From NCBI GenBank assembly GCA_029204225.1, contig CM055095.1, positions 36,808,597 to 36,872,596 on the forward strand: a stretch of 64,000 nt of DNA. The letters are read 5' to 3'. The stretch comes from Diphasiastrum complanatum (lineage: Eukaryota > Streptophyta > Lycopodiopsida > Lycopodiales > Lycopodiaceae). This document shows, one piece after another, positions 11,586 through 23,541 of this stretch. How positions within the stretch are numbered: the first letter of the stretch is position 1; every line of letters starts with the position of its first letter. The position numbers and the translations under genes are program-made. The notes under the pieces were generated by a model. It saw nothing but the letters and a program-made list of their open reading frames with translations, made no database searches and was not told the DNA's origin.

Positions 11586-13216
11586 ACTTCCAGAACATAT
11601 CCTTCGAGCTGGATCATGTAGATATCTTCTTGTATAACTCCATTCAGATAAGCTGTTTGTACATCAAGTTGATGAACTTCGAGGTCGGTAGTTGCAGCAT
11701 AAGATAGGAGCATTCAGATCGACGAATGTTTGACTACTGGACTGAAAGTCTCGCTATAGTCGACGTTCGAGATCTAGGTGAATCCTTGTGCTACCAGCCT
11801 TGCCTTCCTTTGATCAATTGCTCCATTGGCATTGTATTTGATCCTAAAGATCCATTTGCAATCAATGATATTGCAACCAATAGGAGCTTCAACTAATGAC
11901 TATGTCTAGTTCTTGATTAGAGAGAAATACTCTCTGTCCATAGCTTCTCTCCAGAGATCAGAGTCTGGTTGGCTGAGTGCCTCTTCGACTGTCGTCGGTT
12001 CCTGTATCAAGAGACATGTAAACTCAGGAGTATACCTTGTGGGGTGTGTGCACACTCGACTTGACCTTCTGGGAGGATTCGACTGATGAACCGCTCTTGG
12101 GACTTGTTGCTGAGTAGCAGCAACATCTTTGTCTGATTCGTTGTCTCGAAGTGGGTCGACAATAGACATGCTTGGCTCGGATTATCGTGTCAATGGCAGG
12201 TGATGAAGGTTCTCCTGGAGCAATATCCTTGCCTTTGAGGTCAACGAACTGATCCTCGATAAAGACTGTATCCTGGCTATACAAGATTTGCTAGGTATCA
12301 GGATCATACAACTTGTAAGTATTATCAGATGAAGTATATCCGATTAGGATGGTTTTGAGATCTTGGAAGTCCAATTTCTTCCTCGTGTCTTTTGGGATCT
12401 GCGCGTAGGTAATGCACCCAAACACTCTTAGGTTCTTCAAAGAAGGCTTAGAGCCTGTCCACACCTCGTGAGGTGTCTTGCCTGAGAGGGCCTTAGTCGA
12501 TCATCTGTTCTGGATTGAAGCTGCAGTGGAGACAGCTTCAACCCAGAATCTCTTGGGCAACGATGCATGCGATACCATGCATTTGGCAGATTCAGCCAGG
12601 GTACGGTTCTTCTTCTTGGCCATTAGACTGAGGATTGTAAGGAGTGATGAATTGTTGTTCAATGCCTTGGCTTTGGCAGTACTCCTTAAACTCGATAGAG
12701 ATATATTCTCCACCGTTGTCTGACCTTAGGCACTTGATCGTCCATCCAGTCTCCTTTTCTGCACGCTCCTTGAAGATTCTGAAGCAGTTGAAGGTTTTTG
12801 ATTTTTTCTTTATAAAATAAACCATAGTTTCTTCTGGAAAATTCATCAATAAAAGTTATAAAATACTTGGCATCCTTCAGCGAAGGATTTTTCATTGGGC
12901 CACAAATGTCTGAATGTACAACATCTAGCAATCCTCTAATAGTATGCTGATGGCTTGATCTAAATGGTTTCCTAGTCTGTTCACCAACTAGACAATCTTG
13001 ATAGACAGGTAACTTGACTTTTTCACGAGGATAGTCGAGATCAAGAAGAATAGATTTTTTAGACATTTGTTGTACAGTAGCATTCAATATAATGCCAAAG
13101 TATACCTTTATTTGCATGAATAGAAATACTGAGTGTCTGACTAGAGGCAGAAAAGCAATTACTTAATTTATACAAGTATCCATGCCTCTTTTTGAGTGCT
13201 AGGATCTTGCTTGTTC
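11586..13216 (-). pseudogene. Copia E1 pre-integrase, integrase and RT N-terminus
   Basis: Upstream half of the same minus-strand element. 13215-13059 encodes KILALKKRHGYLYKL (pre-integrase). 13117-12686 has DVVHSDICGPM, FITFIDEFSR and CLRSDNGGEYIS (integrase core Asp residues). 12850-12290 continues FITPYNPQSNG and the FWVEAV block. 12169-11906 carries the RRSSRVCTHPTRY linker before RT. At least four frame breaks make it non-functional. At 13216/13217 it joins abruptly to the RT end of Copia E2; gag and protease of E1 are missing. Confidence 0.85.
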
Positions 13217-14104
13217 TATCAACTACTTTAGTTGCCTTCCAATGCGTTTCTGTAGGTGCTACCATAAATTGACTTACAATGCCAATAGCATAGCATATAT
13301 TTGGTCTAGTCGTGGTAAGGTAAATCAAGCTCCCTACTCACTGCCTATACAATGTAGCATCAAATGACTGTGACTCATCAAGCTTAGAAAGCTTTTTACC
13401 TAGTTCAATAGGAGTATTCACTAGTTTGCAATCCTGCAATCTAGATTTGTGCAGCAACTCTTTGACATACTTCACCTATGTTAAACCCACTTCGTGTCCT
13501 TTTTGCCACACTTCTACTCCAAGGCAATAATGCATTACGCTGAGATTTGTCATCTGGAATTGTTATATGAGGTCTTTCTTGATCATATCTATCATCTCTT
13601 GATTATTTCCCATAATAATCAAGTCATCAACATAAAGAGCAATCAAAGCAACCATACCATCAAAGCATAAGACATATAGATTTGGATCAGAGTGTGTTCT
13701 TACCATTCCATTTGAACAAAAGTAGGCATCAATCCTGCTATACCATGCACGTGTGCCTATTTAAGACCATAAAGCGCTTTCTTCAAGCGACATACTTTAT
13801 TTTCATGTCCCTTTGCTACAAAGCCTTCATGTTGATCCATGAACACCTCTTCTTCTAACTCACCATTTAGAAAAGCAGATTTCACATCCATCTGATGCAA
13901 AGGCCAACCAAAAAGTGAAGCTAAAGCAACAAGTAGACGTAGAGTATTCCACTTACATACCGGCGCAAAGGTCTCCTCATAGTCGATGCCTTTACTTTGT
14001 GCATACCCTTTGATCACCAATCTTGCCTTGTGCTTTGCTATACTTCCATCTGCATGGTACTTAGGTCCTGTATACCCATTTGCAACCAATGGGTTTCTTG
14101 CCAA
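13217..14104 (-). pseudogene. Copia E2 reverse transcriptase
   Basis: 13757-14104 is an open RT N-half: KARLVIKGYAQSKGIDYEETFAPV, QMDVKSAFLNGELEEEVFM and CRLKKALYGLK. The continuation to 13217 is riddled with stops but still shows the catalytic box LYVDDLIIMGNN (about 13640-13605) and, at 13328-13217, the TTRPNICYAIG.VSQFM block that leads into RNase H. RNase H itself is absent because the element is cut where Copia E1 begins. Same strand and family type as the gag-integrase frames immediately upstream. Confidence 0.85.
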
Positions 14105-14831
14105 CTGGTGGTTCTACTAAGTCCCATGTGCTATTATTAGCAATTGATTCCATCTCCTCTCCCATGGCCTTGACCCAAATGTCATCATCATTCGCTTCAC
14201 CATAAGTCGAAGGTTCTTTGCTTTGAATAATGCTAGATAAGAGAGCATAATTTGCTTCATACCTTTCAGGTTGTGTCTTCTCTCTTGTTGATCTTCGTAG
14301 CTCTCCATGGCTAGATGATCTTGGAAAGTCATCCAGGTCATGGCTCTCCAACAATCTCTCAAACCACTTAGGGAGCTTCATGTCAGGTGATCGGCTTCCT
14401 GGTGAAAATGTATCCCACGGTACATCCTTCTCCTTGCGTTTGTCACCTGCAATTTCAATCATTCTTGCACCAAAAGGTTTGTCCCTACCTCTCCAACCTG
14501 TCTCTTGAGGTTGAGTAGTAGTATCTAGAGATGTATCCTCTTTTTCATCACTTGGAAGGTCAATGAATGGATCATCATCAGGTGGTATCCTCACTATACC
14601 ATCTTTCCCACTGGATGTATCTATCTTCTCAGCATCCTCGTCTTCATACATCTTGGATTCATAAAAAATAACACCGTGACTTACATGGATTTTGTTTTCC
14701 ACTGGATCAAACAATCTATAGCCCTTCACATGATCATCATATCCTAGGAATATACACTTGATAGCTTTTACATCAAGTTTAAGTCTCTCTTCCTTAGGAG
14801 CGTGTACAAAGGCCTTCATCCAAAGATTCAC
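14061..14831 (-). pseudogene. Copia E2 integrase C-terminus and linker to RT
   Basis: A 256-residue frame. It begins with the post-integrase block (KAIKCIFLGYDDHVKGYRLFDP, then HGVIFYES), followed by an acidic, low-complexity linker rich in Asp and Pro, then the RT entry motif (YGEANDDDIWVKAMGEEMESI, IGCKWVYRT). The order is standard for Copia. It is one frameshift away from the integrase frame upstream and from RT downstream, so the polyprotein is broken at both joins. Confidence 0.85.
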
Positions 14832-15895
14832 AAGTGGTTCACTTTTGGCTTCTTCTTCGTGAATGCTTCCTCAGGTGTTATCTTTGGTATGGCAATGGTA
14901 GGACTTCTATTTTGAAGATAGACTGTCATACCGCATGCTTCTGACCAAAAATCTTTTCGTAGTTTCATCTCAGCTAGCATAGATCTGGCACTTTCCACAA
15001 TCGTACAATTCTTGCGCCCAGATACACTATTGAGAGCAGGAGTATGAGCTTGCGTAAATTGTCTTTTAATCCCACATTGATCAAAAAGATAATTGAAGTC
15101 ATTAGATTTGTACTCACCTCCACTATCTGATCTTAGAACTTTGATCTTCCTACCTGTCTGATTTTTGACCAATGCTTTGAAGATCTTGAAGCTGTCAAAT
15201 GCATCTGATTTCTTCTTCAAGAAGTAGATCCATGTCTTACGTGACATATCATCAATAAAGGTCATGAAATAGAAGGCTTTACCTAAGGACATGGTCCTCA
15301 TAGGCCCGCATAAATCTGTGTGGAATAAATCCAGAATGTTCTTTGCTCTTGCAACACCACCTTTATTGAACTTCTCTCGATGCTGCTTCCCATATACACA
15401 TGATTTGCACATCAATTTCAAGTGGTCTTCAATGGCAGGCAATCTTGTTACCATCTCCAATTTCCTCATCAAACTGAGGCTTCTCAAGTTCAAGTGACCA
15501 AGCCTCTTATGCCACAACTCAGTTTGCGATGGAATGGACGATACAAGTCCATGTTGCCCCTTGATTGTAGCATTCAACCTGTAAAATTTTGTATTGGGCT
15601 TCCTTACTCCATCCGCAATAACTTTGAACTTTTGGTTCACGTCCTTCACAAAGCAACGATCATGGGCGAATTCTACTTTCAACTTTTGATCAGTAATGAC
15701 TCCAACAAAAAGTAGATTTTTCTTCAAACCAGGTATGTAAAGTACCTCTCTGATCATCCTATTTTTGCCATCAGGTAGTTGGAGTGAAAGAGTGCCCATC
15801 CCCTTGATCTTGCATAGCTCACCATTTGCTTGTGAAACGGACGTTTCATTATCCAACACTTTCAAGCTACTGAACCAATTCTTGTTACATGTCAT
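14828..15895 (-). pseudogene. Copia E2 pre-integrase and integrase core
   Basis: A 355-residue frame starting just after the protease active site. It has MIREVLYIPGLKKNLLFVG, the pre-integrase LWHKRLGHLNLRSL with a following C..C (CKSCVYGK), then the integrase core DLFHTDLCGPM, FIDDMSRKTWIYF and VLRSDSGGEYKS. The usual 'NG..ER.N' motif is altered to NSVSGRKN, probably damage. The reverse strand of the same bases also has short open frames (15291-15715), which are shadows. Confidence 0.88.
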
Positions 15896-15906
15896 GTGTC
15901 TTGTGG

Positions 15907-16820
15907 CTAATCATCTTGATTAGATGACAATGCAGATATGAAGATGCTAGAGTCTTCAATCTCACCCTCATCGACAAGGTTACCTGCTTGGTTTGGTTTC
16001 CCCTTGCCTTGTTCCGCCAGGAATTTGTGACATTCACTCTTCCAATGGCCCTTTTTACCACAATGGAGGCACTTGCCTTTCTTCTTGGTCTTACTGGAAG
16101 ATCCTTCATCCTCTTGAGACTTGGCAAATTGCTGCTTAGACTTCTTCTTGCCCTTGCCCTTGTCTTGTTTTTGGCGTGTCGTAAGTGCCTGATTGTCAGT
16201 ATTCTGACGTCTAGCTTTCACCATTTCTCGCCATTGCTCTTTCTGCATCAAGATTCTTGTGAGCTCGTCAAAGGTTGGCAATCTTTCTCTTGATGCTATT
16301 CCGCTCACAAACATCTGATAGGGTTCTGCAATGCCGCACAATGCATTGTGCACCAGCTCCACATCACGTATGTGATCACCAATAGAATGCAATTCATCCC
16401 TCATTGTCTTGATTCTGGACATGTACGTCTGAATGTGCTCTCCTTGTTCGATTCGGGCACTATTCAGTTCAGAAACATGATTCTTGACAGATTTGACATC
16501 TCAAACTGCTCCTTTAGCACATCTCATGCCTGTCTGGGTGTAACAGCATCACAAATGTGGGTAATGATGTGATCCTTCACTGACAAGTTAATAAAGGTCA
16601 AAGCTTTTCTCATCTTTTTGTCGAACACTTTGATATCCGCTTCATTTGGCGGCCTTCTCTCATTACTTGTGATGACTTCTCACATGTCTTTCTCCATCAG
16701 TATGTTTTTCATTTTGAATTTCCACACTGCATAGTTGGAAATCCGGTCCAATTTGCTACTTTCACTCAAAATGGACTCTCCCATGTTTGCCATCGCAAAA
16801 CTGCTTGAAACTTCTGTCAT
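15907..16820 (-). pseudogene. Copia E2 gag with CCHC zinc knuckle
   Basis: Gag begins at the ATG at 16820 (MTEVSSSFAMANMGESILSE) and runs through a UBN2 capsid domain with a frame break near 16430. The C-terminal frame 16422-15907 ends with a lysine-rich stretch and an intact zinc knuckle, C-L-H-C-G-K-K-G-H-W-K-S-E-C. It would package element RNA. It is separated from the integrase frame by a small frameshift near 15900, where the protease should be; only fragments of that remain. Confidence 0.85.
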
Positions 16821-16822
16821 AG

Positions 16823-17561
16823 GCTAAAAGCAGTATGCCAAGGCCAATTGTGATGCCAGAAGTTGAAAATAATGACCTGCAATTTTTTCCTTACCAGGCC
16901 ACTCGCCGCTTTCCCACCAATTTGAAAGCCAAATCGGCGCCGCCTTTCGAAATGCACTCAGTCGTCAACTCCCAACTTCGTGCCCAGTGGAATGGTGAAA
17001 TCACTTTTGACACACTCCAAACACTTTCTCCACTGTAATCACTCTGTTTTGTTGTACCGTACTTGTAGGTACAGTTTGGGTGCCCATTCTATGGAGAAAC
17101 GGTGATTTTAGCTCAACTTGACAAAGTGGCTTTTTTTCACCTTTTATTGCAAATCTGCTAGGTTAACTGTCTATAGACAAATCTTTGACATAAACCTCAG
17201 AATCTCTCTCTATGGCTGGTTGACAATATAATTAGCTTCCTTCTTGTCTTTACGGCATCCAAAACGGTGCACAAACAGCGAAGAAATCACCAGTTATGTA
17301 TAAAAAACCGTAACCCCAAACTCGGTTTCAATTTTCAACTGGCTTCAAAATTGTCAATTTTTCACCAAGTTTTACCCTATCTGCTACTATGCACAGGCTA
17401 CTAATCCCTCTACTGAGCTTGGTAAGCCTCTATAGACTAGTTACCGTGCACCAATGTTTCTCTTTTTGTCTTTAACCCGCCGTAAACCCCGAACTCTCAG
17501 AAGACAGTTCTCCCGAAGCTCTCTTCAACAATGATATTGTACTCTGTACACTCCCTGTACG
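16823..17561 (-). other. Copia E2 untranslated leader
   Basis: About 740 bp between the PBS and the gag start, without a long minus-strand frame. Two short plus-strand frames here have no recognisable content. Confidence 0.6.
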
Positions 17562-17573
17562 GCTCTGATATCA
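17562..17573 (-). other. Copia E2 primer-binding site
   Basis: GCTCTGATATCA on the plus strand, which is the complement of the initiator-Met PBS with one change. Confidence 0.8.
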
Positions 17574-17962
17574 ACTTAGAATTTGCTTTGCACAGGAACA
17601 TATATCATGCTACACAGTAACACAGACAGAAAACACTCTCCACAGCAAGCTCACATAGCAACTGTATTTCTCAAAATGAAATTACACTATACATATAGTT
17701 GTTCACTCAAGCAATCCATGCATGACCCAAGTTGTCGTTGGTGGAATGCGTGTCCCGTCGACTTGCCTCGTGGCGAGGCCAACTGATTCTTATCAACTGA
17801 TAGGACCCACAATATAGTAACACAATGATTCTACTTTAATTCTAACTAGCTCAAGCTCCTTCTAGGCCAAATTTGGCATTTACATTATGAAACAATAACC
17901 TTGCATAGAAAAAAGTTTGTAGCAAGCCTAAAGTCAAGATAGATGATTTTTCATTTTCAACA
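17574..17962 (-). mobile_element. Single LTR serving both Copia E3 (3') and Copia E2 (5')
   Basis: 389 bp bounded on the left by the E2 PBS and on the right by CAACA followed by the pyrimidine complement of a polypurine tract (CTCCTCCT, 17963-17970) that belongs to E3. Both bodies are on the minus strand, giving E3 body, LTR, E2 body. Confidence 0.65.
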
Positions 17963-17970
17963 CTCCTCCT
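17963..17970 (-). other. Polypurine tract of Copia E3
   Basis: AGGAGGAG on the minus strand directly before the LTR start TGTTG. Confidence 0.7.
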
Positions 17971-17979
17971 AAAAACAAT

Positions 17980-19202
17980 CTATATTGACTTGAACATTGA
18001 TCTTGGTATTATTCCAAGATTGGCTCTATGCTTGATGAAGGAATTTTTGCTCAAAGGTTTGGTGAGCAAATCTGCAATACAAGATGATGTGTCAATGTGC
18101 TCCAAGTAGATTTCTCCGCCAATGAGCTTCTCTCTCACGAAGTGATGTGCAACCTTGATGTGTTTGCTCCTTGCATGAAATATTGGATTGTTGGCAAGGG
18201 CTTGTGCTGAAATATTGTCACACATGATCATAGGTAGATCATCTTTAGCTCCATTAACAACCTCTTGATCCAAAGCACTTCTTTTGTTGTAATAGTGAGT
18301 GCCTTATATTCAACTTCACAAGATGAGAGTGATATAGTATCTTGCTTTTTGGAAAGCCAAGATATCAAGTTTCCTCCAAGATGTATGACATATGCACTTG
18401 TAGATTTCCGATCTGCTTTATCACTTGCAAAATCCGAGTCAGAATTATAGAAAGTTCTCCACTTTTAAATAACAAACCATAATCATAAGTTGAAGATATG
18501 TATCTAAGTACCCTTTTGGCCATTTTTCAATGATGAATAGTAGGATTTTGCATAGCTTGGCTTAACTTATGAACACTAAAACTTATATCAGGCCTAGTTA
18601 TAGTGAGCCAGATTAAGGAGCCTATGAACTTCTAAAACATTGAAAGAGCATACTTGGATTGACATACAAAAGCTTTTTCATTATGTAAGTCAATCTCTAA
18701 TCCTAATATGTAATGAATTTTTTCAAGATCTTGCATCTTTAATTCTTTTCCAAGTGCAACTTTGGTTTTCTCAACTAACTTGATACAACTTCCTGTTAGA
18801 ATGATATCGTCAACATAAATGAGAAGGATGACAATATCTCTATCATAAAACTTGACATACAAGGAAGGATCATAGTTACTAAGATTAAATCCTAGTGAAT
18901 CAAGAAAGGTGTTAAGTCGAGAATACCACGACTTTGGAGCTTGCTTTAGTCCCTATAGACTTTTGAAGAGCAAGCAAACTTTGTTTTTGTCTTGGATGAA
19001 CCCAATAGGTTGATCCATATAAATCTCTTCTTCTAGATATCCATATAAAAATGCATTAGAGACATCTAGTTGAAAAACTTGCCATTTGAAAAAACATGCA
19101 ATAGAAATTATGATTCTAATTGATACAGTCTTTGCAACTAGAGCAAAAGTCTCCTCATAATCAAGTCCATAAACTTGAGCAAAACCCTTTGCACAAAGTC
19201 TT
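17980..19202 (-). pseudogene. Copia E3 reverse transcriptase and RNase H
   Basis: 3' half of a minus-strand Copia pol. 19202-18953 gives LCAKGFAQVYGLDYEETFALV, QLDVSNAFLYGYLEEEIYMDQP. 18862-18632 carries the catalytic LLIYVDDIILTGS and ILGLEIDL. 18620-18274 is a stop-broken RNase H N-terminus. 18273-17980 gives MCDNISAQALANNPIFHARSKHI and the closing LLTKPLSKNSF. It is cut sharply at 19202/19203 by an LTR of family L, so everything upstream of RT (integrase, gag) is gone. Protein type closest to Copia G at 28.4-30.3 kb. Confidence 0.87.
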
Positions 19203-20389
19203 TGTTGGGGAAAGAAGAAAGAGAGAGGGAGAGCTAAGAGGGTCAGTCGTGTGTGAGAATACGAAAATAGCTTGAAAAGAAATATGAACACGAACGAGAA
19301 GCGAAACTCGAACAAAAAGTGTTTGTGCACAGCACAATGAGCTATATGACTCTTTCCCTAAGCATCACTACGCCTATCACTACGAACAGAACATTAGTGA
19401 TGGAAATCACGGTCGCTCTGATTACGTATCAAAACATTGATTAATAAAATACCAGAAAAATAATTTGTCGTGAACAACTAGAAAAATTAATTGTCGCGAA
19501 TGATTCGCGAAGAGCTAGACTGAGCTCGACTGATAATCAGCCGTGAATGATTTGCAAAAGACAAGACTAAATATTAGCCATGCTAAAACAGATTACCAAA
19601 TTGAGCAACTAGAAAGTCAGACAGAATGAAGAATAAGCATAGCAATATTGACATACATCTGAACGCAAAACAAAGAGATGTTATCAAATTAAGTATACCA
19701 AATATACATGTCAATAATGCGGTAGAGCACAAGACAATAGCGGGCAAAATCGCGTGCTCTACAAAGCTAATTCAATCTATAAAGGAATGAAACTTATTAC
19801 TGACAATAAAGAATCAATGCACAAGGCATCTACTTCATCTATCTTTGATAAACTTCTAATGCTAGATTTACACACGCTTATCTTAGTCTCTTTATCAATC
19901 GTCCATCAATCAATCTCACTGAATACGCAGATGGTATTCAGTATATATACACAATGTTACAAGTGTGCAGATGAAGAACGTACAAAGTGGATGTGCTGTC
20001 TGTAGGAGATCGTGGGTGGCTGCAGTCATTGTCAAGTCTGTTAGCACAGCTGCATGGGGTGAGCGTGAAGAGGCCGCGACGTCAGCCTTCACTGAAATGA
20101 ACGTTGGTGAAAATGCCAAAAATGCATCACTCTGACAAAATGCCTTAGGATTGATTTACAGGGTGCCTTTGTTTTCTAGGGCACCTTCGGCATTTTGTAA
20201 GATGGTGTCACCTTTTTCGCTTGTCAGCAAAACACGTGTTAAAACACAATGTCGCAATTCTTTCGTCTTTTCTTCGCCTGTGAGAACTTACATGTAAATA
20301 TGCAGACTGTGCGACAACACAAGTAAAGATGCAGCATGAATGGAGGCAGATTAAAATGGGATTTAGGAGAGTAGAGGAGATAAATCCAA
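19203..20389 (-). mobile_element. Family L LTR, probable 3' LTR of Copia F
   Basis: Starts TGTTGGGG and ends ATCCAACA on the plus strand (7-bp-like inverted termini), followed by a C7 run (20390-20396), the complement of a G-rich polypurine tract. A matching truncated LTR of the same family lies at 24599-24712 next to a PBS, so the pair may delimit Copia F. Contains a TATA-like ATATATACAC at about 19943. Confidence 0.65.
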
Positions 20390-20419
20390 CACCCCCCCTT
20401 AATCTGGATCCGTGAACTC

Positions 20420-20811
20420 CTTGATCTTCTAAAGAGTAATGCTGATTCTAATCTTTACATTCTAAGACAAGATTCAGATATTATGTTCATTGTTTTGTAC
20501 ATGGATGATTTGATTATTACAAGAAGTAATGAGAGCTTAATTGATGAAATTAAATTAGATCTTTCCAATGCTTTTGACATGAGCGATCTAGGACTGATGC
20601 ACTATTGTCTTGGCATGAAGTATGGCAAAAGAAAGATGTTGTCTTTCTTACACAAAGCAAATATGCACGAGATTTGTTTAATAAATTCAATATGCGGGAT
20701 TGTAAGCCTTTGGGCACACTGATGGATGTCAACACAAAGCTTACTACATACGATGAATCTAAAAAAATGGATGCTTATTTATACAGGCAACTGGTGGGTA
20801 GTTTAATTTAA
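20420..20811 (+). pseudogene. Plus-strand Copia RT fragment
   Basis: The only plus-strand Copia RT piece in the left half. It reads IVLYMDDLIITRSN, then DLSNAFDMSDLGLMHYCLGM, then a frame change and LTQSKYARDLFNKFNM with PLGTLMDVN.KL and YRQLVGSLI. Homology stops exactly where minus-strand Copia F begins (20812). The rest of this element is not visible nearby. It is probably an insertion or rearrangement scar between the F polypurine tract and the F coding region. Confidence 0.82.
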
Positions 20812-21793
20812 AGCATTTGTTGTGTGCATTAAAACTTAATGCTTTCATGAAAATATCTGCAACCATGTCTTGCGTTCTGCAGTATGTTAAGCTCACCTCC
20901 TTGTTGAGAACCTTGCCCCTGATGTAGTGATATCTGATTTCAATGTGCTTACTCCCAGAGTGAAATCTAGGGTTGGCCGATAAGGCAATAGCACTTTGAT
21001 TATCACAAAATAAAATTGTAGGGCTGTACTGATACAGATTAATGTCTGACAGTAAATTTCTCAACCAAAACGCTTCCTTAATAGATTGAAAAACAGCAAT
21101 ATACTCTGCTTCAATAGAAGAAAGTGCAATAGAGGTTTGCTTATGACTGTTCCATGAAATAGGACCGTCGTTGAAGAAGAATGTAAATCCAGATGTGGAC
21201 TTACGATTGTCTACATCTCCTCCCCAACTTGCATCAGAAGAACCACTGAGCTGATGAAGATTGTCGTTGCTGACATCTCCATAGCAGATGCACTGGTCCA
21301 TAGTAGCTCGGATATATCTCATGACTCTTATGAGAGCCTTCCAATGGGTAATGCCAGGATTAGCCATATATTGGCTGAGTGAGCTTACTGCAAAAGAGAT
21401 ATTTGGTCTTGTACAGACCATTGCGTACATGAGAGATCCAAGTATCGTTCGATACGAATTCTCTCTCATCTGCTCCTCTTTCTGTTTGGTCTGAGGACTT
21501 TGGTCCTTTGACAGATGCAGGCCTGGATCCATTGGTGAGTGAGCTACTTTACAATTTATTAGATTGTATCTGTTAAGCACATTGTGAAGATATCTTTGTT
21601 GAGTGATGTAAATCAGTCGTTTTGCTCTGTCTCTATGGATTTGAATGCCCAAACAAAAGTGAGCTTTGCCCAGATCAGTCATGTAGAACTCTAAAAATAA
21701 CATCTGCTTTGAATCCCTGACCGTATTGGTATTGTTGCTGAAGAGCAACGTATCATCAACGTATAAGGTGATGATAATGAAGGATTGCTGCAC
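20812..21793 (-). pseudogene. Copia F reverse transcriptase C-half and RNase H
   Basis: A long intact frame (the open frame extends to 20759). Motifs: ITLYVDDTLLFSNNTN (RT catalytic box), FCLGIQIHRDRAKRLIYITQQRYL, GSLMYAMVCTRPNISFA, then RNase H SSDASWGGDVDN, ALSSIEAEYIA, FCDNQSAIALSANPRF and YCRTQDMVADIFMKAL. It keeps the RNase H C-terminus that Copia E1 has lost. The RT N-half upstream (21794-22214) is frame-broken, so the polyprotein as a whole is dead. Confidence 0.9.
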
Positions 21794-22214
21794 TAACTTG
21801 GAATAGACGTTGCAATCAGCAGTGCTTGGTTTAAATCCTTGTTTGATGAGGAATGTGTTGATCCTCTGAAATCAAGCTCTGACAGACTATTTCAAGCCGT
21901 ATAGTGCTTTGCGGAGTTTACAGACATGATTCTTCATACCTTCCAGAACGTATCTTTCGGGCTGGATCATGTAGATGTCTTCTTGTATAACTCCATTCAA
22001 ATAAGTTGTTTGTACATCAAGTTGATGTACTTAGAGGACGAAAGCTACAACATAAGACATGAGCATTCAGATCGACGAATGTTTGACTACTGGACTGAAA
22101 GTCTTGCTTTAGTCAACATTCGGGATCTGGGTGAATCCTCGTGCTACCAGTCTTGCCTTCCTTCAATCAATTGCTCCATTGGCATCGTATTTGATCTTGA
22201 AGATCCATTTGCAA
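21794..22214 (-). pseudogene. Copia F RT N-half, stop-broken
   Basis: Region between the RT catalytic frame and the integrase frame. Reversed, it shows the LYGLK..RAW.QR type block around 21870-21910 and the DVQTTYLNGVIQEDIYMIQP type segment around 21960-22030, with several stops and frame shifts. Closely matches the equivalent part of Copia E1 (11590-11900). Confidence 0.75.
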
Positions 22215-23530
22215 TCAATGATATTGCAGCCAATAGGAGATTTGACTAATGACCATGTCTAGTTCTTGATCAGAGAACTCTTTGTCCATAGCTTCTCTCC
22301 AAAGATCAGAGTCTGGTTGGCTGAGTGCCTTTTTAACTGTCATCGGTTCCCGTATCAAGAGACAGACATACTCAAGAGTATACCTTTTGGTCTGTGTGCA
22401 CACTCGGCTTGATCTTCTGGGAGGATCTGACTGATGAACCGCTCCTAGGACTTGTTGCTGGTTAGCAGCAATATCTTCGTCTGATTCGTTGTCCCGAAGT
22501 GGGTTGACGATAGACACGCTTGAGCCAGAAGCTCGGACTGTCGTGTCAATGGCAAGTGATGAAAGTTCTTTTGGAGCAATATCCTTGCCTGTGAGGTCGA
22601 CGAACTGATCCTTGATAAAAACTGTATCTCGGCTATACAAGATTTGTTGAGTATCAGGATCATACAACTTATATGTATTATCAAATGAAGTATATCCGAT
22701 CAGGATGGTCTTGAGGCCTTGGAAGTCCAATTTCTTCCTCGTGTCTTTTGGGATCTGTGCATAAACAATGCACCCAAACACTCTTAGGTTCTTCAAAGAA
22801 GGCTTGGAGCCTGTCCACACCACGTGGGGTGTCTTGCCTGAGAGGGCCTTAGTCGAACATCTGTTCAGGACATAAGTTGCAGTGGAGACAGCTTCAGCCC
22901 AAAATCTCTTGGGCAACGATGCATGCGCTAGCATACATTTGGTAGACTCAACCAGGGTACAGTTCTTCCTCTCAGCTAAGCCATTAGACTGAGGACTGTA
23001 AGGAGTGATGAATTGCTGCTCAATGCCTTGGCTTTGGCAGTACTCCTTAAACTCGATAGAGATATATTCTCCATCATTGTCTGACCTGAGGGCCTTGATA
23101 GTCCTTCTAGTCACCTTCTCTGCATCCTCCTTGAAGATTCTGAAGCAGTTGAAGACTTTTGATTTCTTCTTCATAAAATACACCATAGTCCTTATCAAAA
23201 ATTCATCAATAAAAGTTATAAAATACTTGGCATCCTTCAGCGAAGAATTTTTCATCGTGCCACAAATGTCTTAATGTACAACATCTAGCAATCCTCTAGC
23301 AGTATGTTGATGGCTTGATTTAAGTGGTTTCCTAGTCTGTTTATCAACTAGACTTACCAACTACACAGTCTTGATAGACAAGTAACTCGATTTTTTCACG
23401 AGGATAGTTGAGATCAAGAACAATAGATTGTCTAGACATTTGTTGTACAACAACATGATTCAAATGACCAGGTCTATAATGCCAAAGTAAATTTTTATTT
23501 GAATGAATAGAAGTATTGAGTATCCGTGAT
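22215..23530 (-). pseudogene. Copia F pre-integrase and integrase
   Basis: 346-residue frame 23255-22215: KYFITFIDEFLIRTMVYF, ALRSDNDGEYISIEFKEYC, FITPYSPQSNGLAERKN, FWAEAVSTATYVLNR, TPHVVWTGSKPSLKNLRVFGC, ILIGYTSFDNTYKLYDP, then a linker with PPRRSSRVC. The core Asp and 'NG.AERKN' motifs are present; SDNGGEY is changed to SDNDGEY. Upstream to about 23530 is the pre-integrase region with stops. It then joins directly to a gag N-terminus, meaning protease and zinc knuckle are deleted. Confidence 0.88.
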
Positions 23531-23541
23531 GTTGAGGATGA

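Noticed and set aside
15291-15715. Plus-strand open frames inside Copia E2
   Set aside because: Antisense shadows of a clear minus-strand integrase.
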